Below are positions 60,192 through 64,000 of a stretch of 64,000 nt of DNA, piece after piece. The notes beneath the pieces were generated by a model. That model ran no database searches and was not told where the DNA came from. It was given only the letters and a program-made list of their open reading frames with translations. The stretch's first letter is position 1. Every line of letters starts with the position of its first letter. The DNA comes from Undibacterium sp. YM2 (lineage in GTDB: Bacteria > Pseudomonadota > Gammaproteobacteria > Burkholderiales > Burkholderiaceae_D): the NCBI RefSeq assembly GCF_009937975.1, contig NZ_AP018441.1:3038001-3102000 (forward strand), given 5' to 3'. The translations under genes and the position numbers were made by a program.

Positions 60192-60749
60192 TTACTTTTT
60201 ATTCACATCTTCTGGATTGAAGGGGAAGACATTGAACATATTTTTTGCCTGACTTTGCATTTGTTCTTGCATTTGCACAAACAAATTCTTGCTCTGCTCT
60301 ATGTAGTTGCCCATCATGCCCTGCATCATCGGGCCCTGAACATTCATGAACTGCGTCCACATCTCAGGGCTGAAGGGCTTGCCTTCGTAAATACCCTTGG
60401 AATTCTCGGCCAGTTTGTTCTGGATATCAATAAAGGCCTGGACATTTTTTTCCAGGTAATTGCCCATCATGCCTTGCATGGCGTGACCATAGTAGCGAAT
60501 GATTTGCGACAAGACCACACTGGAGAACATGGGCGTACCACCCGCCTCTTCTTCCAGAATGATTTGCAACAGTATGCTGCGCGTCAGGTCTTCGCCAGTT
60601 TTTGCATCGACTACGGCGAAATCATCGTTCTCCAATACAAACTGCTTGACATCAACCAGCGTGATATAGCTACTGGTCTGGGTGTCATACAGACGACGGT
60701 TAGGATATTTCTTGATCAGATGCTGTGTTGATTTTTTTGCGCTATTCAT
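60192..60749 (-). CDS. phaR: Polyhydroxyalkanoate synthesis repressor PhaR
   Basis: The 185-residue protein starts with the PHB-accumulation regulator DNA-binding domain (about 10-70: I-K-K-Y-P-N-R-R-L-Y-D-T-Q-T-S-S-Y-I-T-L) and continues with the PHB_acc region. The motif Q-G-M-M-G-N-Y-[LI]-E occurs twice in the second half. PhaR binds PHA granules and represses phasin genes and often its own gene until polymer is made. It is downstream of phaC-phaB but has its own 300-bp upstream gap. No phasin gene is in the window. Confidence 0.95.
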   Translation of the reverse strand: MNSAKKSTQHLIKKYPNRRLYDTQTSSYITLVDVKQFVLENDDFAVVDAKTGEDLTRSILLQIILEEEAGGTPMFSSVVLSQIIRYYGHAMQGMMGNYLEKNVQAFIDIQNKLAENSKGIYEGKPFSPEMWTQFMNVQGPMMQGMMGNYIEQSKNLFVQMQEQMQSQAKNMFNVFPFNPEDVNKK

Positions 60750-60910
60750 TGAGATCTCAGTTAAACACTTCGATATCCTGCCACTTTACGAGGATCACTC
60801 GTCAAAGTAGCACAGACTATTCACGCAAACATGATTCTTATTCTGGCCCGGCCAAAACAGCTTTCATGTTTGTCCCCTTTTTTATATCTTGTATTTTGCA
60901 GCCTGCAAAA

Positions 60911-60950
60911 GATATGCCCATCGAAATCTTGCGACTCTGATGGGCATATT
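60911..60950 (-). terminator. Hairpin downstream of phaB, possible terminator
   Basis: ATATGCCCATC and GATGGGCATAT pair perfectly over 11 bp around a 16-base loop, 100 bp after the phaB stop. On the minus strand it is followed by CTTTTGC, a weak T-run. It probably separates the phaCB transcript from phaR. No gene is seen in the rest of 60750-61048. Confidence 0.55.
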
Positions 60951-61048
60951 TTACCGCACTGCAGAAGAAAGACAGCAATCAGGGAGGCTAAAAAGCCAAT
61001 TTAAAAAATATATTCTAATTCCTGGCAGTTTCTGATGGTTGGCGGCGA

Positions 61049-61789
61049 TTAGCCCATATGCAAACCACCATTGATGGAGAAATCTGAACCAGTAGCATAA
61101 CCACCTTCATCAGATGCAATCCAGGCAACAATAGAGGCAATCTCTTCAGGCTCAGCCAGACGCTTGACAGGGATGCCAGCCACAATTTTTTCCAGCACGT
61201 CTGGGCGTATGGCCTTGACCATGTCAGTACCGACATAACCTGGGGATACTGTATTGACCGTCACCCCCTTGGTTGCCACCTCCTGCGCCAGAGCCATGGA
61301 GAAGCCGTGGATACCTGCTTTAGCCGTCGAGTAGTTAGTCTGACCAAACTGGCCTTTTTGACCATTCACAGAAGAAATATTGATGATACGGCCCCACCCA
61401 CGATCCACCATGCCGTCGATAACTTGTTTCGTGACATTGAACAAGGAGTTCAGGTTGGTGTCCATCACCGCATCCCAATCTGCCTTGCTCATCTTGCGGA
61501 ACTGACCATCACGGGTAATACCCGCGTTATTGACCAGCACATCGACTTCGCCAATTTCTGCCTTGACCTTTTCAAAAGCTGCCTTGGTCGATTCCCAGTC
61601 CGAGACATTACCCTCAGAAGCATGAATGTCCAGGCCTTCTGCACGCATATCTGCCAGCCATTTATCCTTACGGGCTGAATTCGGGCCACAACCGGCAACG
61701 ACTGTATAGCCATCTTTGCACAAACGTCTGCAAATTGGAGTTCCGATACCACCCATACCACCAGTAACATAAGCAACACGTTTTGACAT
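61049..61789 (-). CDS. phaB: Acetoacetyl-CoA reductase PhaB
   Basis: The start at 61789 is set by GAGGAGAACAAGT. The 246-residue SDR has T-G-G-M-G-G-I-G at 9-16, N-N-A-G at 87-90, Ser140, and Tyr153-x-x-x-Lys157, with the R-D-G-Q-F-R-K-M motif typical of PhaB. It reduces acetoacetyl-CoA with NADPH to (R)-3-hydroxybutyryl-CoA, the PhaC substrate. It is 43 bp after phaC. There is no phaA here; the thiolase at 4.2-5.4 kb could supply acetoacetyl-CoA but is not linked. Confidence 0.95.
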   Translation of the reverse strand: MSKRVAYVTGGMGGIGTPICRRLCKDGYTVVAGCGPNSARKDKWLADMRAEGLDIHASEGNVSDWESTKAAFEKVKAEIGEVDVLVNNAGITRDGQFRKMSKADWDAVMDTNLNSLFNVTKQVIDGMVDRGWGRIINISSVNGQKGQFGQTNYSTAKAGIHGFSMALAQEVATKGVTVNTVSPGYVGTDMVKAIRPDVLEKIVAGIPVKRLAEPEEIASIVAWIASDEGGYATGSDFSINGGLHMG

Positions 61790-61832
61790 ACTTGTTCTCC
61801 TCATTGAATTTTAACTACTTAACAACAAACCT

Positions 61833-63551
61833 TCAATCTGCCCTTACCTTCACATACCGTCCGGGTGCGGCTTCAATTGCAGGAAATTCTGCGTTTCCAG
61901 GCTTAGCTGGCACTTTCACCATCTTGCCGCCATGCTCGCTCAAAAAGGCTGACCATTCTGGCCACCAGCTGCCTGGGTGTTCAGTGGCACCAGCAAACCA
62001 GCTTTCTGCATCCAGGCCAGCCTGCTCGTTGGTCCAATAACTTCTCTTTTTCTTGGCCGGGGGATTCACCACCCCGGCGATATGACCCGATGCACCCAGC
62101 ACAAAGCGGTTCCTGTCTTTATTACGGGGATTGAGCAAGGCTGTAGAAGCGTAAGCTGCCTGCCAGGGAACAATGTGATCTTCACGTGAACCATAGACAA
62201 AGCAAGGTGCATCGATTTTGCCCAGATCGACCTTGCTGCCCGCGACTGTCAAGGCACCAGGCTGTTTGAGTTTGTTCTCCAGATAGGTATTGCGGAGGTA
62301 CCAGCAAAACATCGGGCCAGGCAAGTTGGTACTATCGGCATTCCAGTACAAGAGATCGAATGGTGGCGGAGCCTCGCCCTTGAGGTAATTAGACTGTACA
62401 TAATTCCAGACCAGGTCATTTGCCCGCAGGCTGGAGAATGTGCTGGCCAGGTCCTTGCCCGGCAAAATGCCACGACGACCTATGGTCTGCTCACGCATCT
62501 TGACTTGCATTTCATCGACAAACACGTCGAGCACACCAGTCTGGGTAAAGTCCAGCAAAGTGGTCAGCAAAGTCAGGCTGCTGGCAGGATGCTCACCGCG
62601 CGCCGCCAGTACAGACAAGGCAGTCGAAATGATGGTGCCACCCACGCAAAAGCCAAAGGTGTTGATCTTGTCCTGCTTGCTGATTTTTTGCACGACCTTG
62701 ATAGCCTGTATCGCGCCATCCTCGATATAGTCATTCCAGCTGACTTCGGCCATGCTTTCATCCGGGTTCGCCCAGGATACAAGGAAGACTGTGTGCCCCT
62801 GATCGACGGCATAGCGTACGACCGAGTTCTCAGGTTGCAAATCCAGGATATAGAATTTATTGATACAAGGCGGCACCATCAACAAGGGGCGTTGATGAAC
62901 TGTCTTGGTGGTAGGCTGATACTGAATCAACTGGAACAGTTGGTTTTCATACACCACGGTACCGGCTGATGTTGCGACATTTTTGCCGACTTCGAAGGCG
63001 GATTCATCGGTTTGGGAAATACGGCCTTTTTGCATATCGGCCAGCATTTGAGTAATGCCCTTGGCCAGACTCTCGCCTTTACTCTCGATCAATTTGCTTT
63101 GCGCTTCGGGATTAGTAACCAGAAAATTGGCCGGCGACATCGCATCTATCATTTGCTGCACTGCAAAACCGATTTTCTGTTTTGTCTTGATTGGTGCCTG
63201 CACAGACTCTGCCATGGCCATCAAAAAACGTGCATTCAACAAATAAGATGCTGCACTATAAGAGTGCATGGCATGATTATGCCAGTCTGGGGCTGAAAAA
63301 CGCCTGTCTTTCAGATCAGGGATTTTGGATACAGCAAAGTCTTGCCATAGCTTGCCGAACTCTTGCATATACTCCGTTTGCAAGCGCGTCATGGTGGCAG
63401 GATCTATCTGCGCTCCCAAGTCCTTCAGCATATCTGCTGCTGGCATGGGGTTCATTGTTGCGGCAGGTTTCATCCACTCCTGCCATTTGTCTTGATTCAC
63501 TAGCTGTGACATCCACTCGGAGTACATAGCTTGAGGATCGAAAGTCTTCAT
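61833..63551 (-). CDS. phaC: Class I polyhydroxyalkanoate synthase PhaC
   Basis: The 572-residue synthase has the lipase-like box G-F-C-V-G-G with nucleophile Cys302, and the acid and base in G-S-R-E-D-H-I-V-P-W and G-A-S-G-H-I-A-G-V-V-N-P-P. The length and the absence of a phaE or phaR-subunit partner fit class I, which polymerises short-chain 3-hydroxyacyl-CoAs such as 3-hydroxybutyryl-CoA. CAGGAGGCACGC is a strong ribosome site. It leads phaC-phaB and is divergent from a small membrane protein gene. Confidence 0.96.
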   Translation of the reverse strand: MKTFDPQAMYSEWMSQLVNQDKWQEWMKPAATMNPMPAADMLKDLGAQIDPATMTRLQTEYMQEFGKLWQDFAVSKIPDLKDRRFSAPDWHNHAMHSYSAASYLLNARFLMAMAESVQAPIKTKQKIGFAVQQMIDAMSPANFLVTNPEAQSKLIESKGESLAKGITQMLADMQKGRISQTDESAFEVGKNVATSAGTVVYENQLFQLIQYQPTTKTVHQRPLLMVPPCINKFYILDLQPENSVVRYAVDQGHTVFLVSWANPDESMAEVSWNDYIEDGAIQAIKVVQKISKQDKINTFGFCVGGTIISTALSVLAARGEHPASSLTLLTTLLDFTQTGVLDVFVDEMQVKMREQTIGRRGILPGKDLASTFSSLRANDLVWNYVQSNYLKGEAPPPFDLLYWNADSTNLPGPMFCWYLRNTYLENKLKQPGALTVAGSKVDLGKIDAPCFVYGSREDHIVPWQAAYASTALLNPRNKDRNRFVLGASGHIAGVVNPPAKKKRSYWTNEQAGLDAESWFAGATEHPGSWWPEWSAFLSEHGGKMVKVPAKPGNAEFPAIEAAPGRYVKVRAD

Positions 63552-63685
63552 GCGTGCCTCCTGATTTTCGCGTATCGTTTCGAAATAATTTTAAGCTTTC
63601 TTTCCCTGACTAAATAAGCTGCAATACAGTTCCTACCATTGCTTGCCCACATCAAGCATTCACAATAATAAGTAGCAAGGTTTTT

Positions 63686-63949
63686 ATGTATATCGTTGCA
63701 ATCGCCTGGATTTATGTCGTACTGATGATGTCGATCACAGAACACTCTGTCATCGCAGGCATCATGACTTTCCTCTTGTATTGCGTTTTTCCTTTAACAA
63801 TAGTTTTATACCTGATGCGTACACCACAGCGCAAGCGTGAACGACTGGAAAAACAAGCTGCACTGCAAAAACAATCTGAAACTCCAACACTTTCATACGA
63901 CGATCAACTGCATAAAGCGCACCAATCAGTCGAAACGAAAGCGGATTAA
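63686..63949 (+). CDS. Small two-helix membrane protein of unknown function
   Basis: The 87-residue product has two hydrophobic segments (about 2-18 and 24-46) and a charged, Lys/Gln/Glu-rich C-terminal tail (R-K-R-E-R-L-E-K-Q-A-A-L-Q-K-Q). I do not recognise the family, although similar short genes lie near phaC in related genomes as far as I remember. It is divergent from phaC, with 134 bp between the starts. Confidence 0.6.
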   Translation: MYIVAIAWIYVVLMMSITEHSVIAGIMTFLLYCVFPLTIVLYLMRTPQRKRERLEKQAALQKQSETPTLSYDDQLHKAHQSVETKAD

Positions 63950-63960
63950 ATCAAGCAGCT

Positions 63961-64000
63961 TTAATCCGGCGCAATCCAGATCAGGCTGACCATTCTTCCG
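63961..64000 (-). CDS. Possible 3' end of a minus-strand gene running off the window
   Basis: On the minus strand the frame entering at the window edge reads G-R-M-V-S-L-I-W-I-A-P-D and stops at TAA (63961-63963). Twelve residues are too few to name a family. It would be convergent with the 87-aa membrane protein gene, 11 bp away. Confidence 0.3.
   Translation of the reverse strand, partial: GRMVSLIWIAPD

Overview
The window looks like a chromosomal segment of a betaproteobacterium of the order Burkholderiales, most like the Oxalobacteraceae (an Undibacterium or Herbaspirillum type relative). This is inferred from the family content (PhaR/PhaB/PhaC, guaB-guaA, ZapE beside the 2-oxoglutarate dehydrogenase genes, a QueE with a CX14CX2C cluster motif) and from moderate GC content; no rRNA marker is present. 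I saw no tRNA, rRNA, insertion sequence, prophage or CRISPR array. This is core chromosome, densely packed and rich in operons. Layout: 1-5.4 kb (minus strand) holds a serine hydrolase cut by the window edge and a fatty-acid or acyl-CoA degradation set (hotdog thioesterase, SDR, acyl-CoA dehydrogenase, thiolase). A divergent MHS-type MFS transporter follows at 5.8-7.5 kb. At 7.5-10.1 kb, queE-queD-tadA-ldcA form a compact operon for queuosine precursor synthesis, tRNA editing and murein recycling. At 11.9-16.1 kb, guaB, a broken GAF-GGDEF gene and guaA form a GMP-synthesis operon. At 16.2-22 kb come a DUF4124 gene, rnfH, ratA, smpB, an ompR/envZ-type two-component pair and a secreted retropepsin-like aspartic protease.  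At 22.0-27.7 kb a single gene encodes a 1906-residue alanine/glutamate/glutamine-rich coiled-coil protein with one membrane segment near its C-terminus; it is the most unusual object in the window. At 28-37 kb come upp, a methionine-type aminotransferase, a DUF2339/DUF3999 membrane pair, a small secreted protein and zapE. At 37-55 kb lies a large citric-acid-cycle region. On the minus strand are gntR, sdhCDAB-sdhE-gltA and then sucA-odhB-(SHOCT/PspC gene)-lpdA. On the plus strand are mdh, a CitE-like lyase, an MliC-like inhibitor and acnA. The divergent gntR-mdh gap holds a perfect 18-bp palindrome next to a good sigma-70 promoter, so the GntR regulator is the obvious candidate to control part of this region. 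At 55.5-64 kb come a small membrane protein, metC, a secreted hydrolase, a small secreted protein, rimO and the PHA genes phaR, phaB and phaC.  How the parts fit: beta-oxidation, thiolase and the TCA cluster make and burn acetyl-CoA, while PhaB/PhaC store the excess as polyhydroxyalkanoate under PhaR. A quality point matters to any reader. Five genes (the GAF-GGDEF gene, the DUF4124 gene, smpB, ompR and the DUF3999 gene) are out of frame as given, at six sites, and all six sites are in short homopolymer runs. I treat this mainly as likely indel error in the assembly. smpB and ompR are listed as CDS because only the first few codons are affected; the three with internal breaks are listed as pseudogene.
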